Below, in pieces: positions 41,843 to 50,973 of a stretch of DNA of 64,000 nt. The position numbers and the translations under genes are program-made. Source of the DNA: Blautia sp. (GTDB taxonomy: Bacteria > Bacillota > Clostridia > Lachnospirales > Lachnospiraceae); NCBI GenBank assembly GCA_023663685.1, contig JAMPHB010000001.1:362489-426488 (forward strand), read 5' to 3'. The notes below the pieces were generated by a model. It was not told the DNA's origin, searched no databases, and saw only the letters and a program-made list of their open reading frames with translations. Numbering within the stretch: position 1 is the first letter of the stretch; each line of letters starts with the position of its first letter.

Positions 41843-43462
41843 ATGCCGGAACAGTTACAGAAGCTTATCAATCGAATATCAGAATGGTGGAAAAAGTTCA
41901 CTTCCAGACAGAAGGCGCTGATGCTAAGCCTTACGGCGGTAGTGATTTTAGCACTGGCTATTTTAGCTGTCGTTATGACGAGGCCTGTCTATGTGCCGCT
42001 GATTGACGCGGGCGATTACAAGGAAGCAAGCGCGATTAAGGATATTCTGGACGCGGACGGCACCATCAAATACCGGGTGAGCAACACGACGAAATTTGAA
42101 GTCGATAAAGACGACGAGTCGGACGCGAACATGCTGCTCGGCTCCAACAACTACGCGACGAACGGATACACACTCTCCGGCGCGAATCTGTCAGACTATC
42201 TGGACAGCAGCTTTTCCACGACGGAGGCGGACAAACAAAAGCAGTATAAGCTCTATTTGGAGCGGAAGCTTGCGGAGGATCTGGCGGCGCAGGAGCTTAT
42301 CAATTCCGCCACGGTTTCTCTGGATATTGCAAAGGACGACGGGACGCTGGTTTCCCAGATGCAGGAGAGCTCGGCGAGCGTCAGTCTGGATCTGAATGGT
42401 TCCATATCCGCGGAGCAGGCGTATTCCATTGCCCGCTTCATCGCTACACAGCTTGGGAACAAATCTACTGACAATGTGACGATACTGAACCAGAGCGACT
42501 CGAAGATTCTGTATTCCGGGGCGGACGAGGACTCGGAGAGCACCCTGATTTCCGACCAGCTGGATCAGGAGAACCAGAAGGCGGCGGCCATGAAGGCGGA
42601 GATCAAGGATGCGTTTGAGGAGTCCGGCTTGTTCTCAAAGGTGGAGGTCGGCTTAAAGCTGGATATGAGCTTTGACGCGGTTACGAGTACGACCCACCGC
42701 TTCTGGCATAACGATGGGATGGATACCGGGGAGATTGCCAATCAGTCCAGCTATTCTGCCACCGGAACCGGATCGGTGGAGGGCGTTCCCGGGACGACCA
42801 GCAATAATGACGACACCAGCTATTACACTGGCACCAATAACGGTGAGTGGAGTGTCAATAAAGAAGAAATCAACTACAACAACAACGAGGAGATCGTCAC
42901 CACTGAGAACAAGGGCGGCACGGTCAATTACGACAACTGTTCGGCAGCCGTGGTCGCCATACGCGATGTCCTCTACAAGGAGGAGATTGTAAGAGGCAAC
43001 GGCGAGCTTCAGGATATGACGTGGGAAGAGTACAAGGCCGCCCATGCGGACAACACGCAGGTGGACGTAGATCCGGCGTACATATCCATGGTGGCAAAAG
43101 TAGTGGGCTGTGCGGAGACAGAGGTGGAATTCATCTGTATCGAGAGACCGCTGTTTGTAGATGAGGCAAGCCGGGGCATCGGCGTCACAGACATTTTACA
43201 GATTCTGCTTACAGTGCTGATTTTTGCCCTGCTTGGTTATGTGGTATTCCGCAGCACAAGGAAGCAGAAGGAGGTCGAGCCGGAGCCGGAGCTGTCGGTG
43301 GAGGCTCTTTTGGAATCTACCGCGGAGGATCAGGATTCGCTTGAGGATATCGGCTATTCTGAGAAGTCCGAGACCAGACTGATGATAGAAAAATTCGTAG
43401 ACGAGAACCCGGATGCGGCGGCGATTCTGCTGCGCAACTGGCTGAACGAGGATTGGGAGTAG
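41843..43462 (+). CDS. fliF: Flagellar MS-ring protein FliF
   Basis: A 539-residue protein forming the membrane ring that carries switch and rod. TM1 is at about residues 25-47 and TM2 at about 448-467. Between them lie the ring-building motifs and a long Asn/Thr/Ser-rich insertion at about 290-350 (NNDDTSYYTGTNNGE and neighbours), typical of the periplasmic beta-collar region. The cytoplasmic tail ends AAAILLRNWLNEDWE, the FliG-binding element. The ATG at 41843 follows GAGGAGGA. Followed by fliG after 7 bases. Confidence 0.95.
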   Translation: MPEQLQKLINRISEWWKKFTSRQKALMLSLTAVVILALAILAVVMTRPVYVPLIDAGDYKEASAIKDILDADGTIKYRVSNTTKFEVDKDDESDANMLLGSNNYATNGYTLSGANLSDYLDSSFSTTEADKQKQYKLYLERKLAEDLAAQELINSATVSLDIAKDDGTLVSQMQESSASVSLDLNGSISAEQAYSIARFIATQLGNKSTDNVTILNQSDSKILYSGADEDSESTLISDQLDQENQKAAAMKAEIKDAFEESGLFSKVEVGLKLDMSFDAVTSTTHRFWHNDGMDTGEIANQSSYSATGTGSVEGVPGTTSNNDDTSYYTGTNNGEWSVNKEEINYNNNEEIVTTENKGGTVNYDNCSAAVVAIRDVLYKEEIVRGNGELQDMTWEEYKAAHADNTQVDVDPAYISMVAKVVGCAETEVEFICIERPLFVDEASRGIGVTDILQILLTVLIFALLGYVVFRSTRKQKEVEPEPELSVEALLESTAEDQDSLEDIGYSEKSETRLMIEKFVDENPDAAAILLRNWLNEDWE

Positions 43463-43469
43463 GGAAGAT

Positions 43470-44474
43470 ATGGCTGAAACATACAATGGGGTGCAGAAGG
43501 CGGCCATCCTGCTGATTACGCTGGGACCCGAGAAGGCGGCTACCATTTTCAAGCACCTAAAGGAAGACGAAATTGAAGAACTGACTCTTGAGATCGCAAA
43601 TACGCGGAGTGTTGCGCCCCAGACAAAGGAGGACGTGCTGGAGGAATTCTATCAGGTATGTCTTGCCCAGCAGTATATTGCAGAGGGCGGTATTGGCTAT
43701 GCCAAGGAGCTTTTGGAGAAGGCGCTTGGCAATGACAAGGCGCAGGGCGTCATTGCAAAGCTGACTGCGTCCCTGCAGGTCAGACCCTTCGAGTTTGTCC
43801 GCAAGACTGACCCGAGCCAGCTGCTGAACTTTATTCAGGATGAGCATCCGCAGACGATTGCCATGATTTTGTCTTATCTGGCACCGGGACAGTCGGCGCT
43901 TGTGCTGGGCTCCCTGCCGCCGGAAAAGCAGGCGGATGTCGCAAGACGTATTGCGACGATGGACAGAACCTCCCCGGATGTCATCAAGGAGGTAGAGAGA
44001 GTGCTGGAGAGAAGGCTTGCATCCCTTGTCAACCAGGATTACACGATTGTGGGTGGTATCGATGCAATCGTAAACATTTTGAATACAGTAGACAGAGGTA
44101 CAGAGAAACATATCATGGAATCTCTGGAGATCGAAGAGCCGGAGCTGGCAGACGAGATCCGCAAGAAGATGTTCGTATTCGAGGATATCCTGCTTCTGGA
44201 CGACCGCGCGATTCAGCGTGTGCTGCGTGAGGTGGACAATTCCGATCTGGAGCTGGCGCTCAAGAGTGCCAACGAGGAGGTTCAGAATGTCGTATTCAAG
44301 AACCTCTCCAAGCGTCTGGCTGCTATGATAAAAGAAGATATGGATTTCATGGGACCAGTCCGCATGAAGGATGTAGAAGAGGCACAGCAGAAGATTGTCG
44401 GCGTTATCCGAAAGCTCGAGGATGCCGGCGAGATTGTAATTTCCCGTGGCGGAGGTGACGATATCGTTGTCTAA
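43470..44474 (+). CDS. fliG: Flagellar motor switch protein FliG
   Basis: A 334-residue rotor protein that couples the stator to rotation. The N-terminal domain binds FliF; the middle domain has the EHPQ motif (DEHPQTIAMILSYL). The C-terminal charged torque helix is visible in LLLDDRAIQRVLREVDNSDLELALK. The charged residues that meet MotA are all present. The ATG at 43470 follows AGGGAAG. The end overlaps fliH by 8 bases. Confidence 0.96.
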   Translation: MAETYNGVQKAAILLITLGPEKAATIFKHLKEDEIEELTLEIANTRSVAPQTKEDVLEEFYQVCLAQQYIAEGGIGYAKELLEKALGNDKAQGVIAKLTASLQVRPFEFVRKTDPSQLLNFIQDEHPQTIAMILSYLAPGQSALVLGSLPPEKQADVARRIATMDRTSPDVIKEVERVLERRLASLVNQDYTIVGGIDAIVNILNTVDRGTEKHIMESLEIEEPELADEIRKKMFVFEDILLLDDRAIQRVLREVDNSDLELALKSANEEVQNVVFKNLSKRLAAMIKEDMDFMGPVRMKDVEEAQQKIVGVIRKLEDAGEIVISRGGGDDIVV

Positions 44475-45312
44475 TTTGTTAAAGCAGTATTATGTCGTCC
44501 GTCAGGAAGATAAAAAGCGTGTGATCAACTCCAATGGTCCTGCGGAGGAGAAAATACGCAAGCTGGCGGTGGGAGCGCAGGTTCCGGAGGCGGAGCGGCT
44601 GCGCTTTCCCGGCGATTCTGACGGCTTTTCCGGAGGGATTGCCGCACAGAGGATAGAGCCTGAACCCCAGCCGGATCCGCATGAGATCGCAAAGCAGATT
44701 CTCGACGATGCGAGGGAGCAGGCGGATCAGATGATGAACGAGGCCAATGCAGAGGCCAACCGTCTGCTGGCAGATACCAGAGAGCAGGCGCATGCTGTCT
44801 TTGAGGAGCAAAAGGCATTAGGCTTTACTGAGGGCGCAAAGGAGAGAGAGGCGGAGCTGGCGAAGCAGGAGCAGGAGCTTGAGGATCTGCGGAAGCAGCT
44901 TCTTGAGGAGCAGGAACAGAAGCGGACAGAGCTTGAGTCGGAGTTTCAGCTTCGCATGGAGGAGCTGGAGGGCGATATCGTAGATGCGCTGATTCCGGTT
45001 TTTGACAAGATTTTTCACATTGAGCTTGAAGGGCGGCGGGAGGTTCTGCTTGCGCTGCTGAACAATACGCTGATGAATGTAGAGGTCGGCGGCAAGGTAA
45101 GAATCCGCACGAGCGAGGCGGATAAGGAGCTTCTCATGGAGCATCTGGAAGAAATCCGCGAACACGCGGGCAATGATGTGTCCATCGAGCTTTTGCAGGA
45201 TTTGAAGATGGAAGATGGCCAGTGTCAGCTGGAGACCAGTTATGGCGTGTTCGATTGTGGAATTGACACACATTTTGAGAATCTGATTAAGGAGATCCGT
45301 TCACTGGTATAA
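44467..45312 (+). CDS. fliH: Flagellar export ATPase regulator FliH
   Basis: A 281-residue protein, mainly a long coiled coil (about residues 75-170, EQEQELEDLRKQLLEE and neighbours) that inhibits and positions FliI. The start is TTG at 44467, exactly 8 bases after GGAGGTGA (44451-44458). An in-frame GTG further upstream would place the ribosome binding site inside the gene. The start lies within the end of fliG, so translation is coupled. The C-terminal globular domain (SLEL.. DCGIDTHFENLIKEI) is seen. Confidence 0.92.
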   Translation: MSNLLKQYYVVRQEDKKRVINSNGPAEEKIRKLAVGAQVPEAERLRFPGDSDGFSGGIAAQRIEPEPQPDPHEIAKQILDDAREQADQMMNEANAEANRLLADTREQAHAVFEEQKALGFTEGAKEREAELAKQEQELEDLRKQLLEEQEQKRTELESEFQLRMEELEGDIVDALIPVFDKIFHIELEGRREVLLALLNNTLMNVEVGGKVRIRTSEADKELLMEHLEEIREHAGNDVSIELLQDLKMEDGQCQLETSYGVFDCGIDTHFENLIKEIRSLV

Positions 45313-45324
45313 GGAGTTATATAT

Positions 45325-46635
45325 TTGATCGCAGAGGCAGAAAAGTACCTGCAGCTTATGGACCGGCAGTATTATAAATGTTACGGCAAGGTTGCAAAGG
45401 TCGTGGGACTTACAATTGAATCCATTGGGCCGGAGGCCAGACTTGGGGATTTGTGCAGGATTTATCCCTATCAGGACAGCGAGGAAAATGTGATTGCCGA
45501 GGTCGTGGGCTTTCACGATTCCCAATTGATTCTGATGCCGATCGACAGTGTGGAGGGCGTTGGTGTTGGATGTATCGTAGAGAATACGGGACATCCATTA
45601 TCTGTTTTGGTGGGCGATGAGCTGCTTGGCCATACCTTAGACGGCATCGGGCGCATCACCGACGGCGAGGAGACAATCCACGGGGAATATTATCCGCTGG
45701 AGAACGAGCCCCCGGATCCGATGGCGAGGAAAATTATAGACGAGGTGCTGCCGCTTGGCGTCAAGGCCGTAGATGGCCTGATTACCGTCGGCAAGGGTCA
45801 GAGAATTGGCGTTTTTGCGGGCTCCGGCGTGGGAAAGAGCACATTGCTTGGTATGTTTGCAAGAAACACAAAGGCGGATATCAATGTGATCGCCCTGATT
45901 GGTGAGCGCGGCCGTGAGGTTCGTGAGTTTATCGAGAGAGACTTAGGGCCGGAGGGCATGGCGCGGTCTGTGGTGGTGGTGGCCACCTCCGACAAGCCGG
46001 CGCTGATCCGCAACAAGTGTGCAAAGACCGCCACGGCGGTAGCAGAGTATTTCCGGGATCAGGGCAGGGATGTGCTTCTGATGATGGATTCCATGACCAG
46101 ATTTTCGCAGGCGCAGAGGGAGATCGGACTCGCCTCCGGTGAGCCTCCGGTCACAAGGGGCTATCCCCCGAGCGTGTACTCGGAGATGCCGAAGCTCTTA
46201 GAGCGGGCGGGTACGAACGAGAAGGGCTCCATAACCGGACTGTACACGGTCTTAGTAGATGGAGACGACTTTAACGAGCCGATTACGGACACGGCCAGAG
46301 GTATACTGGACGGACATATTATGCTGGACAGAAAGCTGGGACACAAGAACCATTATCCGGCGATTGACATATTGCAGAGCATCTCCCGTGTAATGACCTC
46401 TATTGTGACAAAGGAGCACAGAGATCTGGCGGGAAAGCTGAAAAGCGTGCTGGCGACCTACAGCGAGGCGGAGGATCTCATCAACATCGGAGCCTACAAG
46501 AATGGTTCGAACCCGGATATCGACTACGCGATTCGAAAGATACGGGATGTGAACGCCTTTCTGTGCCAGGATACGCATGAAAAGTTTATGTTTGACGAGG
46601 AGATTACACTTTTAGGAGAGGTCTTTTCGAATTAG
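45325..46635 (+). CDS. fliI: Flagellum-specific export ATPase FliI
   Basis: The 436-residue hexameric ATPase of the flagellar export apparatus, related to F1-beta. Walker A is AGSGVGKST (residues 165-173), Walker B is DVLLMMDSMTRF, followed by EIGLASGEPPVTRGYPPSVY, and the ITxxYTVLVDGDDFNEP signature. The start is TTG 45325, 8 bases after AAGGAG; no better ATG exists. It lies 12 bases after fliH and 39 before fliJ, the usual order. Confidence 0.97.
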   Translation: MIAEAEKYLQLMDRQYYKCYGKVAKVVGLTIESIGPEARLGDLCRIYPYQDSEENVIAEVVGFHDSQLILMPIDSVEGVGVGCIVENTGHPLSVLVGDELLGHTLDGIGRITDGEETIHGEYYPLENEPPDPMARKIIDEVLPLGVKAVDGLITVGKGQRIGVFAGSGVGKSTLLGMFARNTKADINVIALIGERGREVREFIERDLGPEGMARSVVVVATSDKPALIRNKCAKTATAVAEYFRDQGRDVLLMMDSMTRFSQAQREIGLASGEPPVTRGYPPSVYSEMPKLLERAGTNEKGSITGLYTVLVDGDDFNEPITDTARGILDGHIMLDRKLGHKNHYPAIDILQSISRVMTSIVTKEHRDLAGKLKSVLATYSEAEDLINIGAYKNGSNPDIDYAIRKIRDVNAFLCQDTHEKFMFDEEITLLGEVFSN

Positions 46636-46674
46636 AGCGGTTTCGAATCCTGCCGTGGGACATAGGAGAGATAT

Positions 46675-47115
46675 ATGGCAAAATTTGTCTACCGTATGCA
46701 GAACATACTTGACATTAAGGAAAAACTTGAGACGCAGGCGCAGATGGCATTTGCGCTGGCGAATCAGGCGTACATGGAGGAGCAGGAGAAACTCCAGGCG
46801 CTTCTGGTGCGCAGGGTCGGGTATGAGAAACGGTTAAAGGAGCTGATGGCCGGGACGATCGACGTGAAATCGGTTACGAACGCCCGGGCGGACGTCAATG
46901 CAATGAAGACCATCGTGCGGCGGCAGATGATGGAGGTACATAAGGCGGAGCGTGAGATGGAGGATGCGAGGCAGGCATTGAACGAGGTTATGCAGGAGCG
47001 GAAGGTTCAGGAGAAGCTCAGGGAAAAGGCATTTGACGAATTCAAGCGGGAGCTTGCCGCGCAGGAGACGAAGGAGATTGACGAGCTGGTGAGCTATACC
47101 TTCAATCACCGGTAA
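46675..47115 (+). CDS. fliJ: Flagellar export chaperone FliJ
   Basis: A 146-residue, almost wholly coiled-coil protein, the central stalk of the export ATPase, linking FliI to FlhA. It starts MAKFVYRMQNILDIKEKLE and is rich in Glu, Arg, Gln throughout. No membrane segment is present. The ATG at 46675 follows TAGGAGAGA. Family assignment is supported by length, coiled coil and position after fliI. Confidence 0.9.
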   Translation: MAKFVYRMQNILDIKEKLETQAQMAFALANQAYMEEQEKLQALLVRRVGYEKRLKELMAGTIDVKSVTNARADVNAMKTIVRRQMMEVHKAEREMEDARQALNEVMQERKVQEKLREKAFDEFKRELAAQETKEIDELVSYTFNHR

Positions 47116-47139
47116 AAGGAACCAAGAGGAGCAGTTACA

Positions 47140-48009
47140 ATGGCGAAGAATGACGAGCTCATGGAGCAGGAGGAGAACTCCGGCAAGAGCAAGAAGGAAA
47201 TCAAAAAAGAAGAGAAGGAAAGAAAAAAGCAGGAAAAAAAGGAGCGCAAAAAGAATAAGGAGGCAGAGACCGACGACGATGAGGGAGAAGAGAAAGCCGG
47301 CGGCAAACTGGTTCTTTTCTTTGTGACGCTCTTAATTATAGCCATCTGGATGGGCATCATAGCGATTCTGATCAAGAGCGACGTGGGCGGCTTCGGCTCG
47401 TCAGTGCTCTACCCGATGCTTAAGGACGTGCCCTATGTCAACAAAATCCTCCCGGAGCCGGAGGCGGGCGTGTATGTGGAGCCGGAGAGCCAGTCCCCCT
47501 ATGGGACGCTGGAGGAGGCGAGGGCAAGAATCCGGGAGCTGGAGCAGGAGCTGGATACCGCTCTTGGCAAGAATTCGGACGATGCCGACACAATCAGGGA
47601 TTTGAAGGAACAGATTGCGGAGCTCTCCGTATACAAGGAGGACGAGGCGGCCTTTGAGAGAGAAAAAGAAAAATTTTACGAAGAGGTTGTTTTATCAGAC
47701 GTAGCACCCGATATAAATGAATATAGGGCATATTATGAGAGCATTGATCCGGAAAATGCAGCTGTCCTGTATAAACAAGTGATTGAGCAGATTACCTACG
47801 ACGAAAGCGTCGAGGATTATGTAAAGACCTATTCGCAGATGCAGCCTAAGGATGCGGCGGCCATCTTTGACACGATGACCAATAATCTGGGGCTGGTAGC
47901 GGATATCCTTAACAACATGGGAACCAAGGCGCGGGCGGACATACTTTCACAGATGGATCCGGAGACCGCCGCCAGGCTGACAGAGATCATGGAGCCTGTG
48001 AAGAAGTAG
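47140..48009 (+). CDS. ylxF: MotE/YlxF-like flagellar protein
   Basis: A 289-residue protein. The first 55 residues are very Lys/Glu-rich, then a transmembrane helix (about residues 57-77, LVLFFVTLLIIAIWMGII). A coiled coil (about 125-170) follows, and a C-terminal MgtE-N-like repeat, PKDAAAIFDTMTNNLGLVADILNNM and so on. Members encoded between fliJ and fliK (YlxF; FlbB/MotE relatives) help position stators or FliK; the exact role is unknown. The ATG at 47140 follows AAGAGGAGC. Confidence 0.85.
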   Translation: MAKNDELMEQEENSGKSKKEIKKEEKERKKQEKKERKKNKEAETDDDEGEEKAGGKLVLFFVTLLIIAIWMGIIAILIKSDVGGFGSSVLYPMLKDVPYVNKILPEPEAGVYVEPESQSPYGTLEEARARIRELEQELDTALGKNSDDADTIRDLKEQIAELSVYKEDEAAFEREKEKFYEEVVLSDVAPDINEYRAYYESIDPENAAVLYKQVIEQITYDESVEDYVKTYSQMQPKDAAAIFDTMTNNLGLVADILNNMGTKARADILSQMDPETAARLTEIMEPVKK

Positions 48010-48047
48010 GGAATCTGACCAGACAAAATTAAGAAAGGAGGGAGAGA

Positions 48048-49673
48048 ATGACGAGTGCAAATGTATTTAACTGGACGGCAAATACCGGCCCGGCGTTAAA
48101 TGCAAATGCTGCCCCGGCCAAGGCAGGGGATGCCAGATCCACAGTTGCAGGAGCCTTTGCTTCCATGATGCACATGGGGTATCGGGCGGCCAGTCCGCAG
48201 ACGGAGCAAAAACCGGTGCAGGCGCCGCAGAGCAGCGCGTCGGCTGTCTATGACAGATATCAGTACAGGGAAGCAGATATCGCACAGACACAGACGCCGG
48301 AGATCGCCGACAAAATTTCCGAAGCCACGGATGAGCTGGGCAGTTTTGAAGAGCAGATCACAGCGCTGGTTGCAGAGGAGCTTGACGTCACAGAGGACGA
48401 GGTAGTTTCCGCAATGGAGACGCTTGGCCTGACGGTCTTTGATCTCATGGATCCGCAGAAGCTCGTACAGCTTGCGATGGAGCTCACCGGAGCCACGGAT
48501 TCTTCAGAGCTTTTGATGAATCCGCAATTTATGGAGCTCATGCAGGAGACAGAGACGCTGGGAAATAAGCTGATGGAGAGTCTGGAGCTTCCAAAGAACC
48601 AGATGGATGCAGTGATCGCCCAGCTGGATGCACAGCAGACAGTGGAACCGGAGGCAGACAGACCGCAGGAGGCCGCGCAGGGATTGCAGACGCAGACAGT
48701 GCAGGAGGCTAAACCGGCCGTGCAGGATGTGCAGGAGCAGGAAACTGTGCCGACTATGCCGGAGCAGACGCAGACAGTGCAGGAGGCCAGACCGGCCGTG
48801 CAGGAGCAGGAGAATCCCGCGCAGGAATTGCAGACGCAGACCATGCAGGAGACAGAACCGGCCGTGCAGGAGCAGAAAACTGTGCCGACTATGCCGGAGC
48901 AGAAGCAGACACAGACACAGGTGGCTGTGGAAGTCTCTGAGGAAGTACCCGTGGAGCAGCAAAAGGAGGCATCCGTGGAGCAGCCTGAGGAGACAAGGGC
49001 TATGCCGGAACTGACGCCGGAGACGGCAGAGGCGGACACAAAGGAGGATGCCGGAGCAGAGAATCAGAATGCCGGCGCGCAGAGCGGACTGTTTCAGAAG
49101 CAGGCAAGGCCGCAGCAGAATTTTACCATGAGTGAACCGCTGGCAAATACAGCGCTGCCGCAGGAGCTTAACACTGTGCCGGAGCTGCCAAACGACACAT
49201 ATCTGTCGATTGACACCATGGATATCATTGAGCAGATTGCAGAGCAGGTGAAGGTGCATATCTCAGAGGCGCAGAGCTCGATCGAGATGCAACTGAATCC
49301 GGAAAATCTCGGCAAGGTATATCTGCAGGTTACCGCCAAAGAGGGCGCAGTACACGCGCAGCTTGCAGCCGCCAACGAAGCGGTGAGGCAGGCGCTTGAG
49401 GTGCAGATGGCAGAGCTCAAGGAGAGCTTAAATCAGGCGGGAGTCAAGGTGGATGCCATTGAAGTAACCGTTGCATCCCACGAGTTTGAGCAGAATCTGG
49501 AGCAGGGTGCTGAGAGAGAGAAGCAGGAAGGCGAGAGGGCAGAGGAGAAATCCCACAGAAGGAACTTAAAGCTTGATTCGCTGGATGAGCTTTCCGGTGT
49601 GATCAGCGAGGAAGAAGCCCTGGTTGCACAGATGATGCGGGAAAACGGCAATTCCATGGATTTGTCAGCATAA
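48048..49673 (+). CDS. fliK: Flagellar hook-length control protein FliK
   Basis: A 541-residue protein that measures hook length and switches export specificity. Only the C-terminal domain is conserved: IEMQLNPENLGKVYLQVTA and AANEAVRQALEVQMAELKESL (about 415-480). The middle is a low-complexity Gln/Glu/Thr/Pro/Val-rich stretch with threefold imperfect repeats, expected for an extended molecular ruler. The ATG at 48048 follows AAAGGAGGGAG. Followed by flgD after 26 bases. Confidence 0.92.
   Translation: MTSANVFNWTANTGPALNANAAPAKAGDARSTVAGAFASMMHMGYRAASPQTEQKPVQAPQSSASAVYDRYQYREADIAQTQTPEIADKISEATDELGSFEEQITALVAEELDVTEDEVVSAMETLGLTVFDLMDPQKLVQLAMELTGATDSSELLMNPQFMELMQETETLGNKLMESLELPKNQMDAVIAQLDAQQTVEPEADRPQEAAQGLQTQTVQEAKPAVQDVQEQETVPTMPEQTQTVQEARPAVQEQENPAQELQTQTMQETEPAVQEQKTVPTMPEQKQTQTQVAVEVSEEVPVEQQKEASVEQPEETRAMPELTPETAEADTKEDAGAENQNAGAQSGLFQKQARPQQNFTMSEPLANTALPQELNTVPELPNDTYLSIDTMDIIEQIAEQVKVHISEAQSSIEMQLNPENLGKVYLQVTAKEGAVHAQLAAANEAVRQALEVQMAELKESLNQAGVKVDAIEVTVASHEFEQNLEQGAEREKQEGERAEEKSHRRNLKLDSLDELSGVISEEEALVAQMMRENGNSMDLSA
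48684..48903 (+). repeat. Three imperfect tandem repeats in fliK
   Basis: Units beginning at about 48684, 48767 and 48827 encode (T/M)QE-x-x-PAVQ followed by a QEQ-x-TVPTMPEQ-like segment in the first and third unit. They would change the length of the FliK ruler if the copy number varies. Confidence 0.75.
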
Positions 49674-49699
49674 GCAAAATTTTTAGAAAGGAAGAGAAT

Positions 49700-50410
49700 A
49701 TGGCATATATAGCAAGTGTAAATGACGGAAAACTGGTAGACGGCTATACAGACAATAATAAAGAAGAGCTGCCAAAGGGTTCAGAGCTTGGCTACGACCA
49801 GTTTTTACAGCTTCTGTGTGCGGAGATGCAGTATCAGGATCCGCTGGAGCCGACCAGCAATACAGAGTATGTAGCACAGCTTGCAACATTCTCACAGCTT
49901 GAGGCGACGATCGCGCTGCAGAGCACAGAGCAGAACGCCATGGCGAACAATCTGGTGGGTAAGACAGTCATTATCAAGGTGGAGAACGAGACTACAGGCA
50001 AGACGGACTGGGTTGATGGCAAGGTTGATTATGTGCTTTACCAGAATAACGATGTATATCTGTCGGTGAACAACGCGCTTTATCCTTTATCTTCGCTGGA
50101 TACGGTGGCGGACAATGAGTACTACGAGGCGGTGGGACTTTCCAAATCCATCGAGAACATGCTGGGGCAGATGCCGAACGTGGAGAACCTTACGATCGAG
50201 CACAAGATCATGGTTGGCCAGATCACAGACCTCTATGACGGCATGACAGATTACCAGAAGCAGTTCATGGATATAGAGACAGTTAAGCTGCTCGAGGAAT
50301 ACCGGGCGACGATGAAGAATATCGTGGCTGCGCAGGAGGCTGAAAGCGCAGGGGAGACAGATACGGAAGGCACGGCGGAAGCGGATACAGCAGTAGAAGA
50401 GACCGCATAA
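49700..50410 (+). CDS. flgD: Flagellar hook capping protein FlgD
   Basis: A 236-residue scaffold needed for hook polymerisation. The N-terminal family region is clear: ELGYDQFLQLLCAEMQYQDPLEPTSNTEYVAQLATFSQLE (segments of about residues 33-72). The central part binds hook subunits; the C-terminal tail is Glu/Ala-rich and variable. The ATG at 49700 follows AAAGGAAGA. It is followed by the TIGR02530 gene after 28 bases. Confidence 0.94.
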   Translation: MAYIASVNDGKLVDGYTDNNKEELPKGSELGYDQFLQLLCAEMQYQDPLEPTSNTEYVAQLATFSQLEATIALQSTEQNAMANNLVGKTVIIKVENETTGKTDWVDGKVDYVLYQNNDVYLSVNNALYPLSSLDTVADNEYYEAVGLSKSIENMLGQMPNVENLTIEHKIMVGQITDLYDGMTDYQKQFMDIETVKLLEEYRATMKNIVAAQEAESAGETDTEGTAEADTAVEETA

Positions 50411-50438
50411 GCCATAGACAGACAATGGAGGAAAAGGT

Positions 50439-50843
50439 ATGAAGCCAATAGCGAATCAGTATACGTCCATTGAACAGATTACAGATCAGTTTTTAACACA
50501 AAAGAGTGTTAATAAAACGGTCAGTCAACCCGATATATCCTTTGAGGAAATTTTAAGGCAGCATCGGGATGCGGCGGCTGGAACAGATTCGGAGCTGAGA
50601 TTTTCCAAACATGCGGCTTCGAGGCTGGAGAGCAGAGGCATCAATCTTTCCATCGAGCAGAGCGCGAGGCTGGAGAGCGGAGTGGAGCGGGCACAGGCAA
50701 AGGGAATCAATGAATCCCTCGTGCTGGTAGACTCACTTGCATTCATCGTGAACGTGCCGAACCGGACAGTTGTCACAGCAATGGACAAAGACGAAACAAA
50801 CAGTAACGTATTCACAAACATTGACGGCGCAGTAATTATCTAA
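50439..50843 (+). CDS. TIGR02530-type flagellar operon protein
   Basis: A 134-residue protein found in fla operons of Firmicutes between flgD and flgE. The core LRFSKHAASRLESRGINLS and SLAFIVNVPNRTVVTAMDKDE segments match the family. The function is not known; it probably works with hook assembly or anti-sigma control. The ATG at 50439 follows TGGAGGAAAAGG. After its stop lies a 130-base leader before flgE. Confidence 0.88.
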   Translation: MKPIANQYTSIEQITDQFLTQKSVNKTVSQPDISFEEILRQHRDAAAGTDSELRFSKHAASRLESRGINLSIEQSARLESGVERAQAKGINESLVLVDSLAFIVNVPNRTVVTAMDKDETNSNVFTNIDGAVII

Positions 50844-50973
50844 GAACCGGCCCAAGGCATTAGCCGCGGAGGCGAAGGGCTTCTGACTGACAGAGGAAGC
50901 CCGGTTACTGAGCCCTCAAAGGTATGGCTGTATTTCCTATGGGAATATGGCAGGAAAAGGAGGACTTTGCACT
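50844..50973 (+). ncRNA. Candidate structured RNA leader of flgE
   Basis: This gap holds several matched arms. AACCGG (50845-50850) complements CCGGTT (50901-50906). GGGCTTC (50877-50883) complements GAAGCCC (50896-50902). GCC/GGC (50863-50865, 50871-50873) forms a small stem. TATTTCC (50931-50937) pairs with GGGAATA (50941-50947) just upstream of the ribosome binding site. GGGCT can also pair with AGCCC at 50911-50915, giving an alternative fold. No open frame or T tract explains it. It does not match a class I cyclic-di-GMP riboswitch well. A regulatory leader is inferred, not shown. Confidence 0.45.

Noticed and set aside
48684..48903. Possible CRISPR array
   Set aside because: The repeats are in frame within fliK and encode a low-complexity protein; there are no uniform spacers.
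48260..49039. Cys/Ser/Val-rich frame antisense to fliK
   Set aside because: It is the mirror of the Gln/Glu repeat of fliK and has no independent support.
50844..50920. Class I cyclic-di-GMP riboswitch before flgE
   Set aside because: AAGGCA and CGGTTAC-like pieces occur, but the conserved GCAAACC and GACGCAAAGC boxes are missing; only a generic structured leader is claimed.
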